Source: Cupriavidus sp. D384 (GTDB lineage: Bacteria; Pseudomonadota; Gammaproteobacteria; Burkholderiales; Burkholderiaceae). From it: a stretch of DNA of 64,000 nucleotides. Below the pieces are notes generated by a model, which ran no database searches, was not told where the DNA came from, and saw only the letters and a program-made list of their open reading frames with translations. The position numbers were made by a program, and so were the translations under genes. The stretch covers positions 62,001 through 126,000 of the forward strand of contig NZ_BBQI01000095.1 of the NCBI RefSeq assembly GCF_001652915.1, written 5' to 3'. The stretch's first letter is position 1; each line of letters opens with the position of its first letter. Of the stretch, positions 1 through 8,370 are shown in pieces.

Positions 1-1503
1 ATCCCGATGGTGGGCGGCGCCCTGGCCGGTGCGCTGCTGGTGGCGGCCCAGCGTTATGCGCGCACCGAAACCCTGCCCAGCGAATACATGGAAGCCGTGG
101 CGCGCGGCACGGGCCGCCTGCCGGTGCGCATCACGCTGCTGCGTGCGCTGTCGTCGTTCTGCTCGATCGTCTCGGGCAGCTCGGTCGGCAAGGAGGGCGC
201 GATGATCCAGCTGGCCGCGCTGACCGGGTCCATTTTCCCGTCCGGGCGCGCCGACCAGGCCGCCGGCGACAGCAACATGCGACGCATGCTGACGGCCTGC
301 GGCGCTGCGGCCGGCCTGGCTACTGCCTACCACACCCCCTTGTCGGCTGCGGTGTTCGTGGCCGAAGTCGTGTTTGGCGCACTGGCCGTGCAGCGCCTGA
401 TGCCGCTGTTGCTGGCTTCGGTGGCCGGCACCATGGTCAGCCAGTGGCACGGCGGGCTGGAACCGCTCTACTCGGGCCTGCATATCGGCCCCGACCTGCT
501 CCAGCAGCCGCACCTGCTGCTGGCCGCCGCCGGCATCGGCCTGATTGCCGGGGTGTCGGGGGCGGTGTTCATGCGCGCCAATACGCTGGCCCGCGCCGGA
601 TTCCGGCACGTGCCCGGCGGCCCCGTGGCGCGCCTGGCGCTGGGCGGCCTGCTGGTGGGACTGCTGGCCATCGTGGTGCCGGAAGTGGTGGGCAACGGCT
701 ACTACACCATCCAGACGATCCTGCGCAACGAACCGCTTTCGGTTGCGGTCTGGGGCGTGCTGCTTGCCAAGCTGGTGGCTACCGTGGTCAGCATGGGCTC
801 GGGGGCCGTGGGCGGCGTGTTCACGCCATCGATGTTCGTGGGCGCGGCACTGGGCCAGCTGGTGGCGCTGGGCATTCCGGGCGGAACCGCCACGCCCGTG
901 CTGCCGCTGGTGGGCATGACGGCCTTCCTGGCGGCCACCAGCCAGGCGCCGCTGATGTCGATCCTGATGGTCTTCGAAATGACGCTGGCGCCCACGCTGC
1001 TGCTGCCGCTGATGATCGGCGCGGTGGCGGCGTACTACACGGCGTCGCGCTGTCAGACCTTGTCGCTCTACAGCGTGGTGGTCGAGCGCGCGCAGGCGTC
1101 GGCGGCCGTGGAGCGGGCCCGCGGCCTGCGCCTGGCCGGGCTGTGCGATCCGACCAGTACGGTGATCGACCCCGCTGCCACGGTGGCGCAGGCGGCCGAC
1201 AAGTTTGCCGAAACCGGCACGCGCTACCTGTACCTGGTGGATGCGGCCGGCACGCTGCTGGGCGCGATCTCGATCCATGCGGTCCAGCGCGCGCAGCGCG
1301 AGGCGCCTGACGCCACACTGCCGAGCCTGGGCGACCTGGCGTTCCCCTCCCTGACACCCGACTCGCGCTTGCGCGACGCCCTGGCGATCTTCTCCGAGCA
1401 CGGCATCAACCGCATCCCCCTGGTGCGCGACGCCACCAGCCGCGAACTGATGGGCACCGTCTCCAAGCAGCGCGTGCTGCAAGAGGCATCCTGCCTGTTC
1501 TGA
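1..1503 (+). CDS. ClC-type chloride channel/antiporter with C-terminal CBS pair (5' end outside window)
   Basis: Integral inner-membrane anion channel or H+/Cl- exchanger of the ClC family. The reading frame enters from the left edge, so the N-terminus is missing; 500 codons are visible. The filter motif SSVGKEGA lies near visible residues 58-65, and the second conserved motif GGVFTPS about 205 residues later. Between and after them are many hydrophobic Ala/Leu/Gly/Val helices. From about residue 375 the chain becomes soluble and holds two CBS-like segments (around TSTVIDPAATVAQAADKF and SLTPDSRLRDALAIF), as in ClcB-like proteins, where CBS pairs sense nucleotides or ionic state. The family call is firm; channel versus antiporter cannot be decided without the missing part and a careful check of the gating and proton glutamates. 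Confidence 0.9.
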   Translation: MPMVGGALAGALLVAAQRYARTETLPSEYMEAVARGTGRLPVRITLLRALSSFCSIVSGSSVGKEGAMIQLAALTGSIFPSGRADQAAGDSNMRRMLTACGAAAGLATAYHTPLSAAVFVAEVVFGALAVQRLMPLLLASVAGTMVSQWHGGLEPLYSGLHIGPDLLQQPHLLLAAAGIGLIAGVSGAVFMRANTLARAGFRHVPGGPVARLALGGLLVGLLAIVVPEVVGNGYYTIQTILRNEPLSVAVWGVLLAKLVATVVSMGSGAVGGVFTPSMFVGAALGQLVALGIPGGTATPVLPLVGMTAFLAATSQAPLMSILMVFEMTLAPTLLLPLMIGAVAAYYTASRCQTLSLYSVVVERAQASAAVERARGLRLAGLCDPTSTVIDPAATVAQAADKFAETGTRYLYLVDAAGTLLGAISIHAVQRAQREAPDATLPSLGDLAFPSLTPDSRLRDALAIFSEHGINRIPLVRDATSRELMGTVSKQRVLQEASCLF

Positions 1504-1559
1504 GGCGGCTACGCCACAAATGCCCGGCGCGCGCTTCCCCCGCCCAGGGCGCAAACGGG

Positions 1560-1565
1560 TAAAAT
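1560..1565 (+). promoter_or_regulatory. Candidate -10 element (TAAAAT) upstream of the small exported protein
   Basis: TAAAAT followed by CGCGG, about 100 bases before the ATG at 1664. The same type of hexamer plus a GC-rich trailer recurs before several other genes in the window. No good -35 is visible, so this is tentative. Confidence 0.35.
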
Positions 1566-1663
1566 CGCGGGTTACCCTGCCTGCGCGATGGCTGCAAGCG
1601 TGATGGCGTCCGGCGCCGGCGGTATTCCAAGAACGATCGCTGTATTTCTTGTCGGGAGCCTTC

Positions 1664-2089
1664 ATGCTGAAGCTGTTGTCGCGTTCGTCGCACATCGCGT
1701 GCGCCGCAGTGTTGCTGTTGTCCGCCGCCCCTGCCATGGCGCAGACCGTCCAGACCACGACCCAGACCACCGGGCAGGTCACGACCCAGGTGGCAAACCT
1801 GGCGATGGCCGGCACCCCGGTACGCGTGATTCCGGACGATGCCCAGATGGCACGCCTGGAACTGGCGCGTCCGACGGCCACCGATCCGCTGCAGGCAAAG
1901 CTCGACGGCAAGACTCACGGCTTGGCCCCCGGACTGCGGCTCTTCAGCACCGACACCGTGCTGATGAACCCGAACGCGGTGGCCGGCAAGAAGCTCAACG
2001 TGCGATACAAGCTCGACCTCTATGGGCAGTTGCTGACCGCGTGGGTACTGACCGACGCGGAAGTGAAGGCATGGAAGGCCGCGCACTGA
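1664..2089 (+). CDS. Small exported protein of unknown function
   Basis: 141 residues. The N-terminus is a clear Sec signal peptide: basic MLKLLSRSS, a hydrophobic AVLLL core and AMAQ as cleavage site, so the product should be periplasmic. The mature part opens with a Thr/Gln-rich low-complexity stretch (QTVQTTTQTTGQVTTQ) and continues as a compact domain of about 95 residues ending in KAWKAAH. ATG 1664 was chosen over an in-frame TTG at 1649 because GGGAG sits 5 bases before it and the signal peptide starts there. It lies 61 bases upstream of miaB on the same strand. No family recognised. Confidence 0.75.
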   Translation: MLKLLSRSSHIACAAVLLLSAAPAMAQTVQTTTQTTGQVTTQVANLAMAGTPVRVIPDDAQMARLELARPTATDPLQAKLDGKTHGLAPGLRLFSTDTVLMNPNAVAGKKLNVRYKLDLYGQLLTAWVLTDAEVKAWKAAH

Positions 2090-2150
2090 CCCTTTCCGAA
2101 TCAACCTGTTGTGCCCTGATGCCCCCAGGTAAACCACTGAGACCGGCACC

Positions 2151-3503
2151 ATGAAGAAGGTATTTGTCAAAACGTACGGCTGCCAGATGAACGAGTACGA
2201 CTCGGACAAGATGGTGGACGTGCTGAACGCCACGCAGGGCATGGAGCCCACGGACAACGTCGAAGACGCCGACGTGATCCTGTTCAACACCTGTTCGATC
2301 CGCGAGAAGGCCCAGGAGAAGGTGTTCTCCGAACTGGGCCGCATGAAGGCGCTCAAGGCCGCCAAGCCCGACCTGGTGATCGGCGTGGGCGGTTGCGTGG
2401 CCAGCCAGGAAGGCGCGGCGATCGTGTCGCGCGCCCCGTACGTCGACGTCGTGTTCGGCCCGCAGACGCTGCACCGCCTGCCCGACCTGATCAACCGCCG
2501 CCAGTCCACCGGACTGTCGCAGGTCGACATCTCGTTCCCGGAAATCGAAAAGTTCGACCACCTGCCGCCGGCGCGCGTGGATGGCCCGAGCGCCTTCGTG
2601 TCGATCATGGAAGGCTGCTCCAAGTACTGCAGCTACTGCGTGGTGCCCTACACGCGCGGCGAGGAAGTGTCGCGTCCGTTCGAGGACGTGCTGGCCGAAG
2701 TGGCCGGACTGGCCGACCAGGGCGTGCGCGAGGTGACGCTGCTGGGCCAGAACGTGAACGCCTACCGCGGCACGATGGGCGGCACCAGCGAAATCGCCGA
2801 CTTCGCGCTGCTGATCGAATACGTGGCCGAGATTCCCGGCATCGAGCGCATCCGCTACACCACCAGCCATCCGAAGGAATTCACCTCGCGCCTGGTGGAA
2901 CTGTACGAACGCTGCGACAAGCTTGTGAACCACCTGCACCTGCCCGTGCAGCATGCGTCGGATCGCGTGTTGATGGCGATGAAGCGCGGCTACAGCGTGC
3001 TGGAGTACAAGAGCATCATCCGCCGCCTGCGCACCATCCGCCCGGACATGTCGATGTCGTCGGACTTCATCATCGGCTTCCCTGGCGAGACCGATGCCGA
3101 CTTCGACAAGCTGATGGCGATGGTCCACGAGATCGGCTATGACACGTCGTTCTCGTTCATCTTCAGCCCGCGCCCCGGCACGCCGGCCGCGAACCTGCAC
3201 GACGACACGCCACATGACGTGAAGCTGCGCCGCCTGCAGATCCTGCAGGCCGCAATTGAAGAAAATGTGGTGCGGATCAGCCAGGGCATGGTTGGCACGG
3301 TGCAGCGCATCCTGGTGGAAGGCCCGGCCCGCAAGGACCCGACCGAACTGCACGGCCGCACCGAGAACAACCGGGTGGTCAACTTCGCGCTGCCGGGCAT
3401 CCCCCAGGCCCAGCGCGACCGCATGGTCGGCCAGATGGTCGACGTGAACATCACGCAGGCGTTCCCGCACTCGCTGCGCGGTGAAATCGTCGTGCGTCAA
3501 TAA
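2151..3503 (+). CDS. miaB: tRNA-2-methylthio-N6-dimethylallyladenosine synthase MiaB
   Basis: Radical-SAM methylthiotransferase that converts i6A37 to ms2i6A37 in tRNAs reading UNN codons. At 450 residues it has the family's usual size. The N-terminal MTTase domain carries the auxiliary [4Fe-4S] cysteines (Cys11 in YGCQMN, Cys48 in NTCS, Cys82 in GGCV). The radical-SAM core has GCSKYCSYC with cysteines 156, 160 and 163, and a TRAM domain closes the C-terminus (HSLRGEIVVRQ). It is followed after 6 bases by the PhoH gene and then ybeY, an order well known in proteobacteria, implying one RNA-maturation operon. Confidence 0.97.
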   Translation: MKKVFVKTYGCQMNEYDSDKMVDVLNATQGMEPTDNVEDADVILFNTCSIREKAQEKVFSELGRMKALKAAKPDLVIGVGGCVASQEGAAIVSRAPYVDVVFGPQTLHRLPDLINRRQSTGLSQVDISFPEIEKFDHLPPARVDGPSAFVSIMEGCSKYCSYCVVPYTRGEEVSRPFEDVLAEVAGLADQGVREVTLLGQNVNAYRGTMGGTSEIADFALLIEYVAEIPGIERIRYTTSHPKEFTSRLVELYERCDKLVNHLHLPVQHASDRVLMAMKRGYSVLEYKSIIRRLRTIRPDMSMSSDFIIGFPGETDADFDKLMAMVHEIGYDTSFSFIFSPRPGTPAANLHDDTPHDVKLRRLQILQAAIEENVVRISQGMVGTVQRILVEGPARKDPTELHGRTENNRVVNFALPGIPQAQRDRMVGQMVDVNITQAFPHSLRGEIVVRQ

Positions 3504-3509
3504 GCCTTT

Positions 3510-4508
3510 ATGAAGATTCCGACAGCAGAATTTGTCGCCCCCAAGGACGACAACACGCGCCTGCAGAACCTGTGCGGGCCGCTGGATGAAAACCTGCGCC
3601 AGATCGAACAGGCGCTGGACGTGACGATCCAGCGCCGCGGCCATCGCATGACGGTGCGTGGCGAGCGCGCGCAGGACGCAGCGCTGGCGCTGGAGCGCTT
3701 CTACAACAACGCCAGGGTCACGCTGTCGATCGACGACGTGCAGCTTGGGCTGGTGGAATCGCGCCAGATCGCCGCGCACGGGGCCTACCTGCCCGGCAAC
3801 GAGGAAAACGGTGGCGCGACGGATCCTGACGACGATTCGCCGGTACTGCACACGCGCCGTGCCGGGCTGCAGGGCCGTACGGCCACGCAGCGCGAGTACC
3901 TGCGGCACATCCTGTCGCACGACCTGACGCTTGGTGTCGGGCCAGCCGGCACCGGCAAGACCTATCTGGCCGTGGCCTGCGCCGTGGACGCGCTGGAGCG
4001 CGATGCGGTCAAGCGCATCGTGCTGACGCGCCCGGCCGTGGAAGCCGGCGAGCGGCTCGGCTTCCTGCCGGGCGACCTGGCCCAGAAGGTGGACCCGTAC
4101 CTGCGTCCGTTGTACGACGCGCTGTACGACCTGCTGGGCTTCGATCGCACGCAGAAGATGTTCGAGCGCCAGATGATCGAGATCGCGCCGCTGGCCTACA
4201 TGCGCGGCCGCACGCTGAACCACGCCTTCATCATCCTGGACGAAGCCCAGAACACCACGCCGGAACAGATGAAGATGTTCCTGACGCGGATCGGCTTCGG
4301 CTCGAAGGCCGTGATCACCGGCGACACCACGCAGATCGACCTGCCGCGCGGCCAGAAGAGCGGCCTGGTGGAGGCGCAGCACGTGCTGCGCGAGGTGCGC
4401 GGCGTCGCTTTCACACGCTTTTCCAGCATCGACGTGGTGCGCCATCCGCTGGTGGCACGCATCGTCGATGCCTACGACGAATATCACGCCCAGCACAAGG
4501 ACGCCTGA
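3510..4508 (+). CDS. ybeZ: PhoH-family P-loop ATPase (PhoL/YbeZ type)
   Basis: 332-residue cytoplasmic ATPase. A KH-like N-terminal portion (residues 1-120) precedes the PhoH helicase-like domain with Walker A GPAGTGKT at 144-151, Walker B FIILDEAQN near 235-243 and the downstream VITGDTTQIDLPRG motif. In E. coli and relatives YbeZ works with YbeY in rRNA maturation and heat-shock survival, and here the gene sits between miaB and ybeY with gaps of 6 and 2 bases, so the three are almost certainly co-transcribed. Also annotated phoL; the precise biochemical role is poorly defined in any species. Confidence 0.93.
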   Translation: MKIPTAEFVAPKDDNTRLQNLCGPLDENLRQIEQALDVTIQRRGHRMTVRGERAQDAALALERFYNNARVTLSIDDVQLGLVESRQIAAHGAYLPGNEENGGATDPDDDSPVLHTRRAGLQGRTATQREYLRHILSHDLTLGVGPAGTGKTYLAVACAVDALERDAVKRIVLTRPAVEAGERLGFLPGDLAQKVDPYLRPLYDALYDLLGFDRTQKMFERQMIEIAPLAYMRGRTLNHAFIILDEAQNTTPEQMKMFLTRIGFGSKAVITGDTTQIDLPRGQKSGLVEAQHVLREVRGVAFTRFSSIDVVRHPLVARIVDAYDEYHAQHKDA

Positions 4509-4510
4509 TC

Positions 4511-5263
4511 TTGACCAAGAAGTCTCCCGCAACAAAGACGCCCGACGCCACGCGCGTTGTCCTGTTCGATGCCGACGGCCGCGCCCGCAAGGCGTCGGCC
4601 CACGCGCTGCGCATCCAGCTGGCCGACGGCCGCAGCCTGACGCTGGACCTGTCCCAGGCCACCGACGGCGTGGTGGCGCTGCTGGCCGAACACACCGACC
4701 CGCGCCAGCAGGCCGGCCTGCTGATGCGCCCCGACAACGGCGATGCGCTGTCGGTGGCCGTGACCGCCACGCCGATCGTGACCACCACGGGCACGCCGGC
4801 CACGCCGGCCGAGGTGGATCTCGACATCCAGTTCGGCGATGGCATCCGCAGGCGCCCGGGCGTGCCGACGCGCAAGCAGATCGAAAAATGCGTGAAGTCG
4901 GCCCTGTATGACGATGCCGCGCTGACCATCCGTTTTGTCGACGAGGAAGAAGGCCGCGCGCTGAACCGCACCTATCGCGGCAAGGACTACGCGACCAATG
5001 TCCTGACATTTGCCTACGCCGAGACGGCCGACGACCCGGTCAGCGGCGACATCGTGCTGTGCTGCCCGGTGGTGGAAGCCGAGGCAAAGCAGCAGAAGAA
5101 GCCGCTGGAGGCGCACTATGCGCACCTGATCGTCCATGGCGTGCTGCACGCGCAAGGCTACGAACACGAGGACGACGCCGAGGCCGAGGAAATGGAGGCC
5201 ATCGAGACCGAAACGCTGCAGGCGCTGGGCTTCAGCGACCCGTACCAGCCTGTGCGCGAATAA
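4511..5263 (+). CDS. ybeY: Endoribonuclease YbeY with long N-terminal extension
   Basis: Single-strand-specific metallo-endoribonuclease for 16S rRNA 3'-end maturation and ribosome quality control. The zinc motif HGVLHAQGYEH supplies His209, His213 and His219 of a 250-residue chain. The conserved domain covers only about residues 95-250; the first ~90 residues (including RIQLADGRSLTLDLSQ) are extra compared with the ~155-residue E. coli protein. The start is a TTG two bases after the PhoH stop, with AAGGA about 9 bases upstream, which supports the long form. An internal ATG at 4724 lacks a ribosome site but would give a more typical length. The start is the main uncertainty. Confidence 0.92.
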   Translation: MTKKSPATKTPDATRVVLFDADGRARKASAHALRIQLADGRSLTLDLSQATDGVVALLAEHTDPRQQAGLLMRPDNGDALSVAVTATPIVTTTGTPATPAEVDLDIQFGDGIRRRPGVPTRKQIEKCVKSALYDDAALTIRFVDEEEGRALNRTYRGKDYATNVLTFAYAETADDPVSGDIVLCCPVVEAEAKQQKKPLEAHYAHLIVHGVLHAQGYEHEDDAEAEEMEAIETETLQALGFSDPYQPVRE

Positions 5264-5267
5264 GCAC

Positions 5268-5332
5268 AAAAGGCTGACGCCCGTGATGCCGGCGCCATTG
5301 CAATGCTGGCGTCACGGGGCTGCAAGCCTTTT
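5268..5332 (+). terminator. Long hairpin after ybeY, probable terminator
   Basis: Outer arms AAAAGGCT/AGCCTTTT and inner arms CCCGTGA/TCACGGG with a further GC-rich pair (one G-U) form a long stem just after the ybeY stop, ending in TTTT. It separates the miaB-phoH-ybeY unit from corC. Confidence 0.5.
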
Positions 5333-5374
5333 AGTGTATGCTTCAGACGATCTCCACCACGCGCTAGCCGCGAC

Positions 5375-6262
5375 ATGAACGACCCCTATCCCAGTTCGAA
5401 GCCTGCCAGCTTCAGGCAGCAGGATCGGCCCCGATCCCTTCTCGAACGTCTTTCGGATTTCATTTCCCCCGAGCCGGACACCCGCGCCGAACTGCTGGAA
5501 GTGCTGCAGGACGCGCATGAGCGCAACCTGATCGACGCCGATTCGCTCTCGATGATCGAGGGTGTGTTCCAGGTGTCGGAACTGACGGCGCGCGACATCA
5601 TGGTGCCCCGCGCCCAGATGGATGCGGTCAACATCGCGGATACGCCAGAAGCGTTCATCCCCTACATGCAGCAGACCGCGCACTCGCGCTTTCCGGTGTA
5701 TGAGGGCAATCGCGACAACATCATCGGCATCCTGCTGGCCAAGGACCTGCTGCGCTACTACACCGACGAGAACTTCGACCTGCGCGAGACACTGCGCCCG
5801 GCCGTGTTCATTCCGGAGTCGAAGCGGCTGAACATCCTGCTGCGCGAATTCCGTATCAATCGCAACCATATTGCGATCGTTGTCGACGAGTATGGCGGCG
5901 TGGCCGGGCTGGTCACGATCGAGGACGTGCTCGAACAGATCGTTGGCGACATCGAGGACGAATTCGACCTGGACGAAGACCAGGACATGATCCTGCCCAC
6001 CACGGACGGGGCCTGGCGCGTGCGCGGGCTGACCGAGATCGAACAGTTCAACGAGGCGTTCGGCACGGCATTCCCGAACGATGACGTCGATACGGTGGGC
6101 GGCCTGCTGACCAACCACGTGGGCCATGTCCCGCATCGCGGCGAGATCATCACCTTGCCGCCAATCCGTTTCGAAGTGCTGCGCGCCGACGCGCGCCAGG
6201 TGCATCTGCTGCAGGTACACCGCGAGGCTCCGGCCGACACGAACGGCGTGGCCGACGCATGA
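5375..6262 (+). CDS. corC: CorC/HlyC-family CBS-domain protein (magnesium and cobalt efflux type)
   Basis: 295-residue soluble protein of the CorC family: an N-terminal linker with AELLEVLQDAHERNLID, two CBS repeats (from ARDIMVPRAQMDAVNI and LLREFRINRNHIAIVVDEYG), the acidic DIEDEFDLDEDQD segment, and a C-terminal CorC/HlyC transporter-associated domain (TDGAWRVRGL to HLLQVHRE). E. coli CorC was linked to Mg2+/Co2+ efflux. The start at 5375 (MNDPYPSS) was preferred to an in-frame upstream codon because that extension is basic and unlike the family. Its stop overlaps the lnt start by four bases (ATGA), the standard corC-lnt pair. Confidence 0.93.
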   Translation: MNDPYPSSKPASFRQQDRPRSLLERLSDFISPEPDTRAELLEVLQDAHERNLIDADSLSMIEGVFQVSELTARDIMVPRAQMDAVNIADTPEAFIPYMQQTAHSRFPVYEGNRDNIIGILLAKDLLRYYTDENFDLRETLRPAVFIPESKRLNILLREFRINRNHIAIVVDEYGGVAGLVTIEDVLEQIVGDIEDEFDLDEDQDMILPTTDGAWRVRGLTEIEQFNEAFGTAFPNDDVDTVGGLLTNHVGHVPHRGEIITLPPIRFEVLRADARQVHLLQVHREAPADTNGVADA

Positions 6263-7902
6263 AGCGCGCCGGCACGCCCGACGCCGTGGGTACCCGCCGC
6301 GCCGATCCGCTGATCGGCGCCGGTCCAGCCTCCCCCTCTTCCGCACCAGCTGGCGCTGCCCAGCGCGCATCGCTCCAGGGTGTGCTGTTCCGGCTGCTGA
6401 TCGCCGCAGCACTGGGCGTGGCCCACACGCAGGCGTTTGCGCCGCATGACTGGTGGTGGCTGCAGATCCTGTCGCTGGCCGGGCTGGTGGCGCTGGTCGC
6501 CGATACCGCGCGCCCGCGTGCGGCGGCCGCCACGGCCTACGCCTTCGGCATGGGCTGGTTCCTGTCCGGCATCTGGTGGCTGTATATCAGCATGCACGTC
6601 TATGGCGAGATGCCGGCGTGGATGGCCGCACTGGCCGTGGTGCTGTTCGGGGCGTACCTGTCGCTATGGCCGGCGCTGGCCGCCGGCGTCTGGCACTGGC
6701 TGACCCGTCGCGGCCGTGGCGGCATTCTGGCCGCGCTGGCGTTCGCTGCCGCGTGGGCCCTGTCGGAATGGCTGCGCGGCGTGGTGTTCACCGGTTTCCC
6801 GTGGCTGGGCAGCGGCTATCCCCATACCGATGGCCCGCTTTCGGGCTTCGCGCCGCTCATCGGTGTTTATGGCATCACGTTCCTGGCGGCGGCGTCGGCG
6901 GCGTTGCTGGTCGTCGCCGTGCGCGCTGCGCTGCGCCGCGCCGAGCCGGGCGCTGCACGTGTCGCCGCCTGGTCGGCCGGGCTGGTGGCCGTCACGCTAG
7001 GCGGCGGGATGGCGCTGGCGCCAGTTGCGTACACCACCCCGATCGGCAAGCCCGTCAGCGTGCGGCTGCTGCAGGGCAACGTGGCGCAGGACATCAAGTT
7101 CGAGCCGGTAGGCATCCAGCGCTCGCTGGAACTGTACCGCGACATGATCACAGCAGCGCCGGCTGACCTTGTCGTCACGCCAGAAACCGCGTTCCCGGTG
7201 ATTCTGCAGGACCTGCCGCTGGATATCGCCAGGGATGTGCGCACCTATATGGAGAAGACCGGCACGACGGTCGTCTTTGGTGCGGCGGGCGCCGATTCGC
7301 CGGTGGACTTCACCAACAGCGTGTTTGCGATCGGGCCCGAGATGGAGGCGCTCTACCGCTACAACAAACACCATCTGGTGCCGTTCGGCGAATTCATCCC
7401 GTTCGGCTTCCACTGGTTCGTCAACATGATGAAGATGCCGCTGGGCGACTTCCGGCGCGGCACGCTGGACCAGCCGGCCGTGCCGGTGCGGGGCATCCAT
7501 GTGGCACCCAATATCTGCTACGAGGATCTGTTCGGCGAGGAAATCGCCGCCACGCTGCGGCAGCAGGCCACGCCCGCCAATCTGCTGGCGAACGTCACCA
7601 ACCTGGCCTGGTTCGGAGACACCATCGCGCTGGACCAGCACCTGCAGATCTCGCGCATGCGGGCGCTGGAAATGCGCCGGCCGATGCTGCGCGCGACCAA
7701 TACCGGCATGACGGCCGTGGTCCGGCCAGACGGCACGGTGCAGGCGAAGCTGCCGACGTTCGAGGTGGGTACGCTGACGGCGGATGTGCAGGGCATGCAG
7801 GGGCTGACGCCCTATATCCGCTGGGGCAACGTGCCGGCACTGGCCGGCAGCGTGCTCGTGTTGTTGCTGGCGCTGCGGGGGCGGCGCCGGTTGCTGGATT
7901 AA
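6259..7902 (+). CDS. lnt: Apolipoprotein N-acyltransferase Lnt
   Basis: Inner-membrane enzyme that adds the third acyl chain to the N-terminal cysteine of lipoproteins. 547 residues: a multi-spanning N-terminal half (helices roughly 35-240) followed by a periplasmic nitrilase-like domain with catalytic Glu309 (VTPETAFP), Lys370 (RYNKHHLVPFGEF) and Cys420 (APNICYEDLFGEE), then a last membrane helix (VPALAGSVLVLLLAL). The first ~35 residues are Pro/Ala-rich and longer than in E. coli. The ATG overlaps the corC stop (ATGA), so translation is coupled. Substrates in this window would include the GDPD lipoprotein (36161) and the SYLF lipoprotein (40012). Confidence 0.96.
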   Translation: MKRAGTPDAVGTRRADPLIGAGPASPSSAPAGAAQRASLQGVLFRLLIAAALGVAHTQAFAPHDWWWLQILSLAGLVALVADTARPRAAAATAYAFGMGWFLSGIWWLYISMHVYGEMPAWMAALAVVLFGAYLSLWPALAAGVWHWLTRRGRGGILAALAFAAAWALSEWLRGVVFTGFPWLGSGYPHTDGPLSGFAPLIGVYGITFLAAASAALLVVAVRAALRRAEPGAARVAAWSAGLVAVTLGGGMALAPVAYTTPIGKPVSVRLLQGNVAQDIKFEPVGIQRSLELYRDMITAAPADLVVTPETAFPVILQDLPLDIARDVRTYMEKTGTTVVFGAAGADSPVDFTNSVFAIGPEMEALYRYNKHHLVPFGEFIPFGFHWFVNMMKMPLGDFRRGTLDQPAVPVRGIHVAPNICYEDLFGEEIAATLRQQATPANLLANVTNLAWFGDTIALDQHLQISRMRALEMRRPMLRATNTGMTAVVRPDGTVQAKLPTFEVGTLTADVQGMQGLTPYIRWGNVPALAGSVLVLLLALRGRRRLLD

Positions 7903-7991
7903 CCGACCAGCGAGGTCGCCATCGAGACGGCGGCGGCGGCCACCATCACGGCGATGGCGACGATATAAGGCTTGCGAGACAGCAGCGACAT
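7899..7991 (-). CDS. 30-residue single-pass membrane peptide, candidate SOS-linked small protein
   Basis: A tiny gene convergent with lnt (stop codons overlap by 4 bases). It is preceded by a strong ribosome site, AAGGGG, 7 bases before the ATG. The product starts MSLLSRKPY, with two basic residues before one hydrophobic helix of about 20 residues (residues 9-29, Ala/Val/Ile/Met) and ends SLVG. It would sit in the inner membrane with the N-terminus inside. A LexA-like palindrome lies 144 bases upstream of the start (8133-8152). A short hydrophobic peptide, a long leader and a LexA site resemble the layout of E. coli TisB, but there is no sequence similarity I can claim. It could instead be an unrelated small membrane protein. 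Confidence 0.6.
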   Translation of the reverse strand: MSLLSRKPYIVAIAVMVAAAAVSMATSLVG

Positions 7992-8132
7992 GACCAATCC
8001 CCTTGAAGTTGTTATTTCGAGCCCGCATCGCGTTAACGGCCCGCCACGCTGAAAGCTGACGCTTCCTGCCCCGGCAGGCCCGCAATCCGGCCTGGCGGCC
8101 ATCTGGTTTGTGATTCGGTGACCGCGTGCTTT

Positions 8133-8152
8133 TACTGTATACAAAAACGGTA
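8133..8152. promoter_or_regulatory. LexA-like SOS box
   Basis: TACTGTATACAAAAACGGTA matches 16 of 20 positions of the E. coli LexA consensus (TACTGTATATATATACAGTA); the core is CTGT-N8-ACGG, one mismatch from CTGT-N8-ACAG. It sits in an AT-rich island 144 bases upstream of the minus-strand 30-residue peptide. TATACA, a possible -10 on the minus strand, overlaps the box. Confidence 0.5.
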
Positions 8153-8295
8153 TCGGCACCTATCGGACAGTTCTGAAACCCGTGTCAGGATTTACCCGAC
8201 CCGTTGCGCCGGCCCGACACCCGCTGCATGCACGATTCGTGCCCTGCGATACCGTTTTCATGCCTGTTCCCGGCTGAGAGAGGCCAAAAACCCGA

Positions 8296-8301
8296 TAGAA
8301 T
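8296..8301 (+). promoter_or_regulatory. Candidate -10 (TAGAAT) of glyQ
   Basis: TAGAAT about 70 bases before the glyQ ATG. The leader between is pyrimidine-rich and has no Shine-Dalgarno sequence. No strong -35. Confidence 0.35.
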
Positions 8302-8370
8302 CCAAGGTTTGGCAAACCCGGCGCGAGACGGTTCGCGCACTTGCCCGCCAGCTTTCCATTTCGTCTTCCT

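Larger units (their letters stand above)
7992..8370. other. 379-base intergenic region between the small membrane gene and glyQ
   Basis: Divergent control region. It holds the leader of the minus-strand 30-residue peptide, including a CAGGCC/GGCCTG hairpin near 8080-8100, the LexA-like palindrome at 8133-8152, and a candidate glyQ -10 at 8296. I see no further protein gene. Confidence 0.6.

Noticed and set aside
1995..5009. 1004-codon open frame antisense to miaB, phoH and ybeY
   Set aside because: Shadow of GC-rich codon use: rich in His/Arg/Ala/Gln with no domain, and fully opposite three certain genes.
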